Positions 10,336 to 22,078 are shown, counted from the stretch's first letter. The stretch: 64,000 bases of DNA from Corythoichthys intestinalis (GCF_030265065.1 NC_080395.1:8054001-8118000); one strand, 5' to 3'. The notes: generated by a model not told the origin, from the letters alone. Numbers and translations: made by a program.

Positions 10336-10551
10336 CAGGGTCTCCAAACCAGTCCTCGAGGGCCGCTGTGGGTCCTGGTTTTTGTTCATTTCGATCAAGC
10401 ACAGACCTTTTAACCAATGTAGTTTCTACTGACTGCAATCAAGTGATTACACTTGTAAAACACCAGATTGGTGAAAAGGTATGGTCTTGTTTTGTTGGAG
10501 TGAAATCCTGCACCCACTGCGGCCCTATGTGGAATAGTTTGGAAATCACTG
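10336..10551. mobile_element. Short hAT-type MITE present in A, absent in B
   Basis: The element begins CAGGGTCTCCAAACC and ends GGAAATCACTG. Flanks are GGTTAGCC (10328-10335) and GATTAACC (10552-10559), a TSD matching at 6 of 8 positions. Copy B reads straight through (GAGGTTAGCCGCTGAACC near 23766), which is the empty site, so the insertion postdates the A/B duplication. Confidence 0.7.
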
Positions 10552-10689
10552 GATTAACCGCTGAACCCTTCACATTTTGGCTGCCAGTCTGAACAAGGAC
10601 TTGGTGTCGGTAAAAAAATATACAACATGAAAATCATGGTGGGACACTGAGCAAATTGAGCAGATCACGTGATATTTTTCCTTTTCCAG

Positions 10690-11682
10690 TATCCTGCAGA
10701 CGTCACTATTAAAGAGCTTCACCCTCAGAAGCACGATCCCCTCCACCTTAAACAGGAGGAGAAGCCAGAGACCCCAAGCATTAAAGAAGAAGAACAGGAA
10801 GATGAGATCTCCGAGTTTCCAATGACTGTCATTGTGAAGAGTGAAGAAGATGAAGGTCCAAGCGAAAAGAGCGGAGCAGCGAAACCTTCGATCGACAGCT
10901 CATTTCAACACCCGACAACAAAAGGAGAGGGAAAATCGCGACTTGATGGTTTGTTAGCGCCGCTCTCAGACGGTGACGACCTAACTTCACAGTCTTCTGA
11001 TATTAACACTGATGTGGAGGATAAAGACTTTGACCAAAAAGCTTCAAAATCCTTAAACAAGTCCTCACTGAAAAGAGGCACAAAAGTGGTTCGGAAACCG
11101 ATTACCTGCTCACTTTGTGATAAAACATATTCTAAGAGTAATCACTTAAAAAGACACATGTATACACACACTGGGGAGAAGCATTTCGCCTGCTCATTTT
11201 GCGGTAAAAGATTCACTGAGAAGTCACATTTAAACACTCACACAAGAATACACACTGGAGAGAAGCCTTTTCAATGCACAACTTGTGGTAAACAATTCGC
11301 TAATAAGGGATGTTTAAACAAACACACAAAGATACATACTGGAGAGAAGTCTTTTGTCTGCACACCTTGTGGTAAACGATTCACCGAGAAGGGACAGTTA
11401 AGCAGACACACACTCACACACACTGGAGAAAAGCCTTATCTCTGCACAAGTTGTGGTAAAAGATTCATTGAGAAAAGAGATTTCAGCAGTCACACAAGAA
11501 CACACACTGGAGAGAAACCTTTTGCTTGCTCTCGCTGCGATAAAAGATTTTGTACGAAGCAAGTGTTAACAAGACACACGCGTACACACACTGTTGAGAA
11601 ACCCTTTGCCTGCTCTCGTTGCTATGAAAGATTTTGTACGAAGCAAGCGTTAACAAAACACACGCGTACACACGCCGGGTGA
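10690..11682 (+). CDS. Zinc-finger gene A, terminal exon: acidic module plus 7 C2H2 fingers
   Basis: The CTTTTCCAG acceptor precedes TATCCTGCAGAC, which opens a 330-codon frame to a TGA. Residues 1-139 form an acidic, Ser-rich region with SUMO-type psi-K-x-E motifs (LKQE, IKEE, VKSE) and a conserved LLAPLSD stretch. From residue 140 there are seven regular C2H2 fingers (C-x2-C-x12-H-x3-H) with TGEK linkers, the sixth linker being TVEK. There is no KRAB, SCAN or BTB domain. The protein is predicted to bind specific DNA in the nucleus; target and direction of regulation cannot be read from sequence. The frame closes just after the seventh finger, and an eighth follows out of frame. The start is taken from exon 2 (M-R). 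Confidence 0.85.
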   Translation, partial: YPADVTIKELHPQKHDPLHLKQEEKPETPSIKEEEQEDEISEFPMTVIVKSEEDEGPSEKSGAAKPSIDSSFQHPTTKGEGKSRLDGLLAPLSDGDDLTSQSSDINTDVEDKDFDQKASKSLNKSSLKRGTKVVRKPITCSLCDKTYSKSNHLKRHMYTHTGEKHFACSFCGKRFTEKSHLNTHTRIHTGEKPFQCTTCGKQFANKGCLNKHTKIHTGEKSFVCTPCGKRFTEKGQLSRHTLTHTGEKPYLCTSCGKRFIEKRDFSSHTRTHTGEKPFACSRCDKRFCTKQVLTRHTRTHTVEKPFACSRCYERFCTKQALTKHTRTHAG

Positions 11683-11745
11683 AAAGGCTTTTCTCTGCAG
11701 GCTTTGTGATAAAAGATTTACCCGGAAGGAAGATTAAAACAATCA
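11683..11745 (+). pseudogene. Relic eighth finger of gene A
   Basis: Directly after the stop, another frame reads CRLCDKRFTRKED and then a decayed H-x-H end. A one-base shift in the preceding linker puts this finger out of frame. The same kind of shifted last finger follows gene B, and an in-frame relative lies at 55594-55670, so the ancestor had one more finger. The 3' UTR that follows has a TTTATT-repeat tract near 11865-11885. Confidence 0.7.
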
Positions 11746-12933
11746 CTCAAAAAGACCCACCCAATTTACTTCTGGCGTACTCCTTTTTAGAATTTGACAT
11801 CTGATTGTCGACAATACTTTGTTTTTTCCCTTCTTTTTGTCGTTGTTTGTCCAATTTCCAACCATTTATTTATTTATTTATTTTTGTATTTGTCTCGCAC
11901 ATTGTAATAATTTGAAATATGCTTCATTTTATGGGGCAGGGTTTCCCTTACATACAAGATATTGTGGCGGCACGCCACACTAAAATAAAAGCCGCCACGC
12001 CTTGCAAATGATTTTTTAAATTTTTTATAAATCATTATTATTTAAACATTTTTAAGGCAGTTTCAAACTAGCAGTAGCCTAATGATACGGGTTCAGCGGA
12101 AACCTATTATTTGTGTATGGCAATGTCCGTAATTATGCGAGGCCCCCTTAAAAGACGAACTGTGACGTAGAAGGAAGCGAGAAGGAGAATGGGCGAGATG
12201 GCGGTTGCATGTTCCGGCAGCCCGCTGTTATTTTGTTACTGTTTTTCTTTATTATTGTTACCACAATAAAGTGGGTGAACCAATACAGACTTCTGTCCTT
12301 CTTCCCCATATCCGGGGCATTACAGTAGTTTGGATCGGACATTTTGGCAAAGTGAGCGGTGGACAGCCGTCTTGGATGGAAGGCCAAATTTGAATGAATT
12401 TGCGCCGAGAGCCTTGTTGGATTTCCAGAGCGCCACCGCGCTAACTTCGACAACGAGGGGCAGGCGTACTTAATCTGTGCTATCAGGCTGTTTCGGCAGA
12501 CGCAATCACGGCTGACGAAACCGTGATAAATGCGCTTTTTTTTTCAAGTTTTGCGAGCTCTGGGACACTCCAAAAATGACTGTCATGCCTCTCCTTGCTA
12601 GGTTAATGGTACCTCGATGTGCGTTTGCGTGTAAATGTAGTTCACGAACAACAACAAAAAAAACTATTCACCTTCTCATCCGTAACTAGTAAAACTCTTT
12701 ACACGGCTATTAAAATTTCCCCCCTACTCCTTGAAATGGGTCCGTTGCCAGAAGGACCATGATTGTTGTGGTAATGTAGCACGTATTAGGGCTAAATATA
12801 TGGAAAAATAAGGACTACGACACGGGTCTGCAACCCGTGGCTCTGGCAGCTCTTTAGCACTGCCCTAGTGGGTTTCTGGAGATTTTCAAAGATTTTTGAG
12901 AATAGAAAAAGATGTGGGACGGAAATATATATA
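11746..12933. other. Intergenic region A to B, with DNA-transposon ends
   Basis: Near 11937 a hAT-like end begins CAGGGTTTCCCTTACATAC and continues TGTGGCGGCACGCC. Its other end was not found. Around 12825-12870 is another hAT-like end (GGTCTGCAACCCGTGG). The remainder has no gene I can recognise; frames of 60-100 codons here are short and lack known motifs. Confidence 0.4.
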
Positions 12934-14307
12934 CAGTGGGGCAAATAAGTATTTAGTCAACCACCAATTGCGCAAGTTCTCCTGCTTGAAAAGATTGGAG
13001 AGGCCTGTAATTGTCAACATGGGTAAACCTCAACCATGCGAGACAGAATGTGGGGAAAAAAAAACGAAAATCACATTGTTTGATTTTTTTTTTAAGGATT
13101 TATTTGCAAATCATGGTGGAAAATACTGTAAGTATTTGGTCAATACCAAAAGTTCATCTCAATACTTTGTTATGTACCCTTTGTTGGCAATAAGGGAGGC
13201 CAAACGTTTTCTGTAACTCTTCGCTTGGTGTAAAGAAATCAACTGTGGGAGCAATTCTTAGAAAATGGAAGACATACAAGATCACTGATAATCTCCCTCG
13301 ATCTGGCAAAAATCCCAGAACCACAAAGGGGGACATAGTGAATGACCTACAGAGAGCTGAGACCACAGTAACAAAGGCTTCTATCAGTAACACAATGCGC
13401 CGCCAGGGACTCAAATCCTACACGGCCAGATGTGTCCCCCTGCTGAAGCCAGTACACGTCCAGGCCCGTCTGCGGTTCGCTAGAGAGCGTTTGGATGATC
13501 CAGAAGAGGACTGGGAGAATGTGTTATTGTCAGATGAAACCAAAATAGAACTTTTTGGTATAAACACAGGTTCTCGTGTTTGGAGGAGAAAGAATACTCA
13601 ATTGCACCATACCCACTGTGAAGCATGGGGGTGGAAACATCATGCTTTGGGGCTTTTTTTTTTTCTGCAAAGGGACCAGGACGACTGATTTGTGTAAAGG
13701 AAAGAATGAATGGGGCCATGTATCGAGAGATATTGAGTAAAAATCTCCTTCCATCAGCAAAGGCATTGAAGATGAGACGTGGCTGGGTCTTTCAGCATGA
13801 CAATGATCCCAAACACACAGACAGGGCAACAAAGGAGTAGCTTCGTAAGAAGCATTTCAAGGTCCTGGAGTGGCCTAACCAGTCTCCAGATCTCAACTCC
13901 ATAGAAAATCTGTGGAGGGAGTTGAAAGCCCGTGTTGCCCAACGACAGCCCCAAAACATCACTGTTCTAGAGGAGATCTGCATGGAGGAATGGGCCAAAA
14001 TACCAGCAACAGTGTGTGAGAAGCTTGCGAAGAGTTTTACAGAAAACGTTTGGCCTCCGTTATTGCCAACAAAAGGGTACATAACAAAGTATTGAGATGA
14101 ACTTTTGGTATTAAACAAATACTTATTTTCCACCATGATTTGCAAATAAATTCTTTAAAAATCAAACTGTGATTTTCTGTTTTTCCCCCACATTCTGTCT
14201 CTCATGGTTGAGGTTAACCCATGTTGATAATTTCAGGCCTCTTTAATATTTTCAAGTGGGAGAACTTGTACAATTAGTGGTTGACTAAATACTTATTTGC
14301 CTCTCTG
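12934..14307 (+). mobile_element. Tc1-like transposon with about 285-bp terminal repeats and broken transposase
   Basis: The ends CAGTGGGGCAAATAAGT and CTTATTTGCCTCTCTG lie inside TA (12932-12933 and 14308-14309). The transposase on the plus strand begins partway at about 13220 ([11 protein letters not shown]) and shows the DDE triad: SDETK, HDNDPKH, NSIENLW. A frame change in the T run near 13655 and a TAG at 13838 inactivate it. The left 285 bp mirror the right 285 bp, including sequence that encodes the transposase C-terminus, so the usual N-terminal coding region has been replaced by an inverted copy of the 3' end. A deletion derivative with the same layout is at 58386-59243. Confidence 0.85.
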
Positions 14308-15040
14308 TATAAGCTGTTTACAGATTACTTTTCATTGTGTCACAGCGTAGTTTTGTCAGTGATGCCCCATGAAAAGATATACTTAAATATCTGCAGAAAT
14401 GCGAGGGGTGTATTCACTTTTGTGATACACTGTACAAATAGAACTTTTATTTGTGTTGGGGACCGGTTAGTTTGTACTCGAGTACATCCAAGTGAGCTGG
14501 TGAGTCTGAATTTGTTTTGTTTTGTATTGGTTGTGGATAGTGATGGCCGACGAAGCTTCTTGTGAAGCTCCGAACCACTTGGCCAAATCAATTCGAAAAT
14601 AGATCAGTTCATAAAACTTCCCAGTGATATATCCTGGCAACAGATGGAAGTGTAGGTGCCCACAAGGAGTCATTCCTTTGAAGTGGGATGCACACAGGAA
14701 TGCTGATTTTGATGTGCTATTTCGTTGGACAGCCCACGTTTATGCTCATCGCACCCGCGCTCTGTTCACATTTGATGCACTGCCACTGAGACTTACCATA
14801 AGATCGGAGGAAAGAGTAAAGTACATAATATGTAGATGGCCGATATCCAAGCAGCTAATGAAGTTCTATTCAAGAAAGACTTCACACTCCAGATGATTTC
14901 AGAGATGCTCTACCATGTCTCCCTTTTGTGAAACTAACACAACAAAAAAAGATGTACAATCAATAATACTGCTGCAAAAAACAAAAAGCTATCTGCATAT
15001 GGAAACACATTTGCCTTGCATAAAATAGTGCTGAAAAAAA
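14308..15040. other. Start of the B/C segmental duplication and a Tc1-type end
   Basis: Positions 14400-14435 hold a Tc1-type end (AGGGGTGTATTCACTTTTG, then TGATACACTGTA). From about 14660 the sequence matches 30330-30700 closely and without gaps, marking the left part of a duplicated block. No coding sequence was recognised in either copy. The frame at 14624-14896 is not conserved in the second copy. Confidence 0.5.
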
Positions 15041-16652
15041 CCTAATCTGGATGCCTCAACCATTAGTAATTACAGGCCAATATCAAATCTGACATTCCTG
15101 GGGAAAATTATCGAAAGGGTTGTGTTCGAACAGATCCAGACTTTTATGATGCAAAACAATCTTTTTAACTCATTTCGGCCACAACACAGCACCGAGACCG
15201 TGCTTATCAAAGTCCTAAATGATATTCGTCGGAATACCGATGCAGGCAAATCATCTGTTCTGCTACTATTGGATCTCAGCGCCGCATTTGACACGGTTGA
15301 TCACAACATACTACTCAACAGATTGGAACAGTAGGTAGGGCTTACTGACACTATTCTTCAGTGGTTCACATCCTATTTAGAAAATAGGGATTTCTTTGTG
15401 CCAATCGGAAACTATCAGTCAAAACGAACCAAATTCAGGTGTGGAGTCCCTCAAGGGTCAATTCTTGGACCACTCTTATTTAACATCTATATGCTTCAGT
15501 TAGCTCAGATAATGGAACAGTATGACATCTCCTATCACGCCTATGCAGATGACACACAACTGTACATTTCTGTGTCCCCACATGATTATAGTCCCTTAGT
15601 CTCCCTGAGTAAATGCATTCATCAAATCAATGAATGGATGCGCCAGAATTTTCTCCAGTTAAATGTGGAGAAGACAGAGGTGATCAATTTTGGGCCAAAA
15701 AAGGAAAGGTCAAAGATAAGCAGGCAACTAAGCACTTTGTCACTTACAGCTACAAATCAAGTCAGAAACCTTGGCGTAATTATTGACTCAGACCTAAAAT
15801 TGGATAGCCATCTAAAGTCTGTCACTAAATCCGCTTATTACCACCTAAAAAATATAACCAGAATTAAGGGGCTTCTGACTCAACAAGCCATGGAAAAACT
15901 TTTTCATGCATTCATTTTCAGCAGATTTGGACTATTGCAACGGTATATTTACAGGTCTTGATAAAAAATCAGTCAGGAAGCTGCAGCTAGTACAGAATGC
16001 TGCAGCCAGAGTCCCCACAAATACAAGGAAGCTGGACCACATTACACCGGTTTTGAAATCGCTACACTGGCTTCCAGTGAGTCAAAGGATAGACTATAAA
16101 ATACTACTGCTCGTCTACAAAACACTTAATGGCCTTGGACCAAAATACATGCTTGACTTGTTAGATTCCTATGAGACATCTAGACCCCTAAGGTCGTCTG
16201 GAACCGGTCTTCTGTATGTTCCAAGAACAAGAACCAAGCAGGATGAGGCAGCATTTAGTTATTATGCTCCTCACCTCTGGAACAAGTTACCTGCACGTCT
16301 GAAGTATGCTCAAACTGTTAGCTCTTTTAAATCAGGGCTAAAAACGCTTTTGTTTAGCACTGCATATCCATAACTGTCTATATATTTCAATCTACTTGCT
16401 TTCTTTTCCTCTTGTGCTTATACCCATTGCTGATTTCTATTATTATTAGTAGTAGTAGTTTTTGTTTTATTTTTATTTTTGTTTTATTTCTATTTATTTA
16501 TTTTTATTCTATTTGTGATTAAATGCGATCGTTTGTCTTGGTTTTTACGTTGTATTGATTTAAATGTGATTTTTATGATCTTCATGTGATGTAAAGCACT
16601 TTGAATTGCCTTGTGTTGAATTGTGCTATATAAATAAAGTTGCCTTGCCGTC
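15041..16652 (+). mobile_element. 5'-truncated L2/CR1-group LINE with reverse transcriptase
   Basis: The RT domain shows AAFDTVDHNIL, GVPQGSILGPLLF and the catalytic YADDTQLY at about 15540, then the C-terminal region with LWNKLPARLKYAQ. An in-frame TAG after LLNRLEQ (near 15332) and a frame change near 15910 disable it. The 3' end is an L2-type tail (TGTGCTATATAAATAAAG, then TTGCCTTGCC). The duplicated block at 30680-30715 lacks the LINE (CTGAATTAAAAGTAC), which gives the empty site; the target duplication is limited to a short A run. Clade is by recall of tail and RT motifs. Confidence 0.85.
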
Positions 16653-16689
16653 AAAGTACAAAACACATTCTCTATCAAAAGAAAAATAA

Positions 16690-17149
16690 TCCAGAAAAGT
16701 CGTCATGAGAGTTGAGCTGGAATGGATCACAGTAAATAAAAAAACAAACAAATTCTGGTTTGCATTCTCGTCCTACTGTTTTTTTAATCACAAAACAAAA
16801 CGACAACTAAATGACACACTTTGCCAAGCGAGAAAGACAGAATCGACTGCAATAAAGATAATATGACCCAACTCAAAAATGGGTCCCTATGGGAGTTGTC
16901 TGTCACTACCCGATCATGACGGCCTACCGGATCGCGACGGACTGCTACTGCGCTTGCGCAAACCGACGCCATTTTCTCCTGGGGGATGATGGGATACATT
17001 GATATGAACGTGTTGATTTAAAAAAAGGAAAAAATAAAAAACATCCAATGATGATGCCACAGATAGGATAGAAGTCGTGATGGCAACTTGAAATTGAAAC
17101 TTCAAAACGTGCCCCGAACCGATTACGTATATTTTCAGTGAACCACTGC
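16690..17149 (+). promoter_or_regulatory. Promoter of zinc-finger gene B
   Basis: About 460 bp conserved with 33065-33492 upstream of C. It holds the NRF1-like TGCGCTTGCGCA at 16949-16960, a GCCATTTT (YY1-like) motif just downstream, CpG-rich sequence and an ETS-like site at the exon start. There is no TATA box. Binding factors are inferred from motif resemblance only. Confidence 0.5.
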
Positions 17150-17244
17150 TCCGGAAGCGATCTCTCTGGACCTATCCGGGACTTGACGGTCTTTTGTGTT
17201 CCCTTCTCCCAACCACACGAGCTCCTTCAAAGTATTCTCATCGG
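17150..17244 (+). other. Zinc-finger gene B, exon 1 (5' UTR)
   Basis: It shares the CTGCTCCGGAAGC opening and the TCATCGG/GTAAGT end with the other copies and contains no ATG. The start is set by homology. Intron 1 is only 258 bp. Confidence 0.6.
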
Positions 17245-17502
17245 GTAAGTACTGAAATAAGAATTTGGTGGACGAAAACGTCCGATCTTAAAGCTTAGTG
17301 GAAGTCGTTTGGCTTAATGTTGAAGCTTTGCAGGCTATCGTAACTTTGTTTTGTTTAGCTTAGCTCGCTAGCCAAGGCACGTGAACACATTCCGATTGCT
17401 TTGACTCTATGCCAGTTGTAAATTTTGTTTAAATGGCGGCGGTCGCTCGGTTAACAGTGATTACATTTAATTGTATGAAACGCTTTTCGACTTGTCTTAA
17501 AG

Positions 17503-17621
17503 ATGCGACAAAATAATCCTGACCTAAGGCGAACGCATCAAAAACATCAAGCTAGGAGAGACGTGGAAGATGAGGTGAGGAAATCCAGGCCACGAAGAGC
17601 AACTGTAAAAAGAAAATGAGG
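17503..17621 (+). CDS. Zinc-finger gene B, exon 2
   Basis: A CTTAAAG acceptor and an ATGAGG/GTAAG donor bound the exon. The 5' ATG opens a frame of 38 codons that closes at the TGA overlapping the terminal ATG. Relative to A, four bases are missing near 17605, so the long upstream frame no longer connects to the terminal exon. The late ATG (17616-17618) still gives M-R in phase with the fingers, supporting it as the real start. Confidence 0.55.
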
Positions 17622-18198
17622 GTAAGATCACGACATGAGTTGTTTTACTTTTTCTATGTAATATCAGACTTGATTTTGATCGTGATCAGTGATTGAGGCT
17701 GTAGGGTTAAATTCCCATATATGACTTTCCATACAAAGCTATCGGCTGCAGCTATCGAATATTTTAGTAATGGAGTAATCGACTGAAAATTCTATCGAGT
17801 AATCGGATAAAACTTTTTTTTTTCTAAGTAAAGAGCAATTATAAATATACATGAGAAAAAAAGACATTTAATCCAATATTGAACCATTTTCAGTCAATCA
17901 AGGTCTTTATTTTCTATGTTGTGGCGTTACTTTTTACATAATTCTCTCAGAGGAACGTGTAGTGAGTGAGTACATTGTTGAAAATAGCCAACAATTGCAT
18001 CTAGGGTGTGACAAGAAAAAAATCGCTTCGTTCACTCAAAAAACTTCTAGATCTTATAAAAAAAACTTACCTAAAAATGTAATTACGCTTGATGACACAC
18101 ATCACTTGAAAGCTACGTGTTTTTTCCACGTTTCAATTGAATTTCCATTTGTGTCAAACTATTTTTAAGTTCTAGTTAAGTTTTAAGTTAGTCTAAAC

Positions 18199-19504
18199 CA
18201 GGGGTGTTCAAACTTTTTGCAAAAGGGGCCAGATTTGGTGTGGCAAAAATGTGGGGGGCCGATCTTGGCTGACGTCCTTTACGTAGAACAATACAATACA
18301 AATTTTAGCTAGCCGTTCTGTGTGTCACATTTGCTTTATTATAGGGCTGCAGCTATCGAATATTTTAGTAGTCGATTAATCGATGGACTAGTTAGTTCGA
18401 ATAATCGAGTAATCGGATAAGGAACATGAAAAATTAAAACACCTGAGTTGAGCCTCAAACGATATAATTTTTTTTTCTAATGAGGATCTGTGTACAACAA
18501 AAGAACTATTGGCTAACTTGGATATAGGGTTTGTCTGCTAGCTTAAATGCTATTAAATGCTAAACTTTTTTTTTTTTTTTTAACAATGCTCTTAACAAGT
18601 GGTTCGGACACATATTCCCACAAAAAACGGCTAAATATACCTACAAACTAAATTAAGAATGCATTAAAAAAACATTCTCTCAAACAAAAACTTAGCTTAT
18701 GTTGGTCTTAACAGGGAGCAGTTAGATTTAGCCATGTGAAAAGAGGCAGACCAGAGGGCCTTGTATCCACCGTCATCGGTAAAATTAAATGCAAACACTT
18801 TTAAAATCAACCATTACAATGCCACTTTAATTACACGAATACTCGAAGCAACAAAATTTAGTTCGAATATTTTTTTCTAATCGAATATTCGAGTTAATCG
18901 ATTAATCAATGCAGCATTAAGTTTTTGTTTTTTTTAAATTAATAATTTCAACAATTTTCCAACTAGCCTTTGTGGCATTCTCTTTCGACTCTCGAGCTCT
19001 TGCGAAATACTGCTGCTGTGAAATTAAACTAGCTTCAAGTTGCTTCAATTTCTTGCTACGTATCTACCCTGTAATCTTGTCGTACATGTCAGCGTGTCTT
19101 GTTTGGTAATATCGCCTCATATTGAACTCTTTAAAAACAGCAACTGTCTCTTTGCAAATGTCGTTGCGTATTTTAGTGACGAAATAGTCCAGTTTCCACC
19201 TATCCTTGAAGCGCCAGCCGTTGCAGTCAACTTTTTTTGTTGTTGATTGTCGCCATTTTAGAAAATTGGGAGTAAAGGGTCACATATGGTAATGTTGCTT
19301 AGAGTGCTGCTCCCTTTTAGTGGATAAATGAGGGGCAGCATTTAGTGTGTAAGCTCCTTCATATGCTTGTAGCAGTACTGCTGACCAATTTATTAAGTCT
19401 GTGTGCGGGCCAGACGTTATTGATTTTATGACAGAGGCTGGGGGCCGGATGAAATCTGACCACGGGCCGCATTTGGCCCCCGGGCCGGACTTTGGTCATG
19501 TCTG
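18199..19504. mobile_element. hAT-type element with perfect TSD GTCTAAAC
   Basis: The ends CAGGGGTGTTCAAAC and GACTTTGGTCATGTCTG are flanked by GTCTAAAC at 18191-18198 and 19505-19512. The interior has an old fragment and no intact transposase. The CTGCAGCTATCGA-family MITE at 18342-18919 lies inside. Confidence 0.8.
18342..18919. mobile_element. hAT-type MITE, TAGGGCTGCAG family
   Basis: It is closely related to the copies at 2171-2715 and 53348-53919, with ends TAGGGCTGCAGC and GCAGCATTA. I could not see a matching 8-bp TSD, so the edges may be eroded. Confidence 0.65.
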
Positions 19505-20271
19505 GTCTAAACTGTAAGTCCTGATAGGATTTTGAGTTTTTGCAGTGTTCAAAATAAATGTATGATACCTGCTGTATTTGAGCACATTAGGGACCAGTGC
19601 TACTTGGTGTTTTATTCAGCAATGACTACTGAGCTAAAACTGACAGTTAGCTTTATTATGTTTTCATTTTACACCCTCATTAATCTACAGCGCTGTGTTT
19701 TTACAGATTAAATAAAGCCTGTATGTAAGACACATTAGCCACGCATTGACAGTGGTCATAATCAATAGAAACCTAGCCCTCCGAAGGGCTAACGTTACAT
19801 GTGCGAGTGACAGTAGCGTTGTATTTATTAGCGCTGAGAAGTCTACTGTTTAAAGATGGCGGCTGTTTACTAACGCTGCCCAGACGCGGCCGAGTCTGTC
19901 ATTTCGCATCTAGTTCTAAATGCGTGCGATATCTATGAGACTCATCGGACACTACCTGCTACCACACTAGCATCATGCGGGCGTAGTTTGTAGCGGCTGT
20001 CAGCTGCAGTAAGGTTTTTTCTATTGCTTGTTGACGCACGTGACAGCGCGTTGTCCCTCATTATAAGTAGTCCGGGCAAAACGGGATGATTAGAGCTGGC
20101 AAAATTAAACGATTCCTCGAGGTGAATAAAATTACTCGGATCAGTTTTTTAAACTCGAGTTGCTCGAGTATTCGTTTCAGCTCTACAATAAGGCAATACA
20201 ACAAATCGCCATCAAATGTGATCTGATCTTTATCAAAATCGCACGGATGTAAAAACAGTGTCTGCTTTAAC

Positions 20272-21117
20272 TAGGCATGTGCCGGTTACCAGTTTCACGG
20301 TTTACCGTGGTGTGAAAACGTTGCAGTTTCAAAACCACTAAAATTTTCCGTCAGACCGTAGTACGGTATTCGCCATTTTTCATGTGTCAAAAATGCAGCC
20401 AGAAGTGGCGTGGCGCGGCAGCGCTCACCCCCTCCCATTTGTTTCTGTGTGTGAAAGTCACGCTATCGGCTAGACAGCAACCAAACCCAAAAACAAATAC
20501 TCCAAACATAAGTCGTTCTTTTCTTCAATTTATTGAGCTCTCAAATCATGGTAAGTGTAATATACAAAATAAATACATTTAAAACGTTGTACAATTGTAT
20601 TTTTCCATGTGTGAGACGTGAGTAGCTTCAACAGATTAGCACCATGGAAAAGTTCGCTAAAAACAAAACACATTTTCCTTTCAAATTCGATATACGCACT
20701 AACTAAAAGCTTACAAAGATGAATGTTAGCCTAAGCTTAGCTGGAAGAGCAACTTCGTCGAGTGTTACAGCCGCAGAGTGAGAAAACAAGCTTGATTAGC
20801 TTGAATGAAGGGGGAAAAAAAGGCATAGCATCAAAGATCGTTAATTGACGAAAGATGATCGTGCCCTAAGCACAAATCCACGTTTGTTAGCTCAAGCAGA
20901 GGTCTCACTCCCAATGTTTTTTTTTTTTTAGATGAAACCTTTCCACAACAATATTTACATTTTAACTAACTTTTACATTTTTAACTAACTTATACTAACT
21001 TGTACATTTTTAACTAACTTATTAACTTATGAATTCTTTATGTTCTTTTTAACACAAAGGCATGACCGGATTTGACACAGTGGCTGAAAATGGCAAAACT
21101 TCACTTGAGCTTTTCCA

Positions 21118-21154
<37 letters not shown>

Positions 21155-21535
21155 ATGCAGTATACATTTTTAAAAATTTTATTCAGAAGTGTTTTTACTT
21201 TTTACAGAAATTATTTTGTTCTTGCTCTAATCTTAAGCAACTTGAGCTGTGGCTGTGGGTATAGTCTATTAGTTATATTTTAATTTTATTTAAAATGTTT
21301 TTTTTTTATTGATAATGCATTTATATTAACAATATATTCATGTTACAATTTGCAACTATGTTCTGAAAAAAAAAAAAAATCCTGTTCAATGGAAAGTTAT
21401 TTTTTTTAACCCATGCATCTCAAAATAACACATTTTGTAGCTATAATTGCAATTGCAATACCGTGATACCGTGAAACCGCGGTATTTTTGCTCACGGTTA
21501 TCGTACCGTCAAAATCTCATACCGGCACATGCCTA
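20272..21535. mobile_element. hAT-type element with perfect TSD GCTTTAAC
   Basis: The ends TAGGCATGTGCCGG and CCGGCACATGCCTA are flanked by GCTTTAAC at 20264-20271 and 21536-21543. It contains an A run of about 30 near 21122 and an AT-rich mini-tandem near 20945-21035. There is no transposase. A decayed internal fragment of the family lies at about 26355-26490. Confidence 0.85.
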
Positions 21536-22078
21536 GCTTTAACCTATTAATGTTTGGGTGGTTTTTGTTTTCATATTTTAATGAGGATGGAATGCAAACA
21601 ATGACAGAAGGGGGGGAAAATAAGTAAGTCAACCCTTTGCCAAAGGAGACCTAAAGAGCAATTGAAACCAATTTTTACCAAACAATTTGAGTCAGGTGTG
21701 TGCCCAATCATTAATGATTTGTTTAAAGCTGCCCTACCCACTATAAAACGCACACCTGGTAAGAAGTGTCTTGATGAGAAGCATTGTCTGATATGCAACA
21801 TAGCTTGGTCAAAAGAGCTGTCTGCGATCTGCGACCTGCGATCAAGGATTGTTGATTTGTATAAAGCTGGGAAAGGATACAAAACCATCTCCAAAAGTCT
21901 GGGTGTTCATTAATCGACAGTCAGAGAAGTTGTCTACAAATGGAGAGAGTTTGGCAATGATTGTTGAAAATTGGTTTCAATTGCTCTTTAAGTCTCCTTA
22001 GGCAGAGGGTTCACTTCTTTTTCCCCCTTCTGTCACTGTTTGCATAATAGTCTCATTAAAATATGAAAACCTGTAAAT

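Larger units (their letters stand above)
17740..20185. mobile_element. hAT-type element in intron 2 of B, carrying nested elements
   Basis: The left end GGCTGCAGCTATCGAATATT and right end GAGTATTCGTTTCAGCTCTA match, inverted, the complete copy at 41494-42595. No TSD is visible. About 1.1 kb of intron present in A (8490-9615) is missing here and the adjacent Tc1-type element lacks its left end, so a deletion accompanied or followed the insertion. The element at 18199-19504 lies inside it. Confidence 0.6.

Noticed and set aside
12148-12453. Possible exon or LTR end (AATAAAGTGGGTGAACC, then CCGGGGCATTACA)
   Set aside because: No partner repeat, no flanking duplication and no coding support were found, so it stays unnamed.
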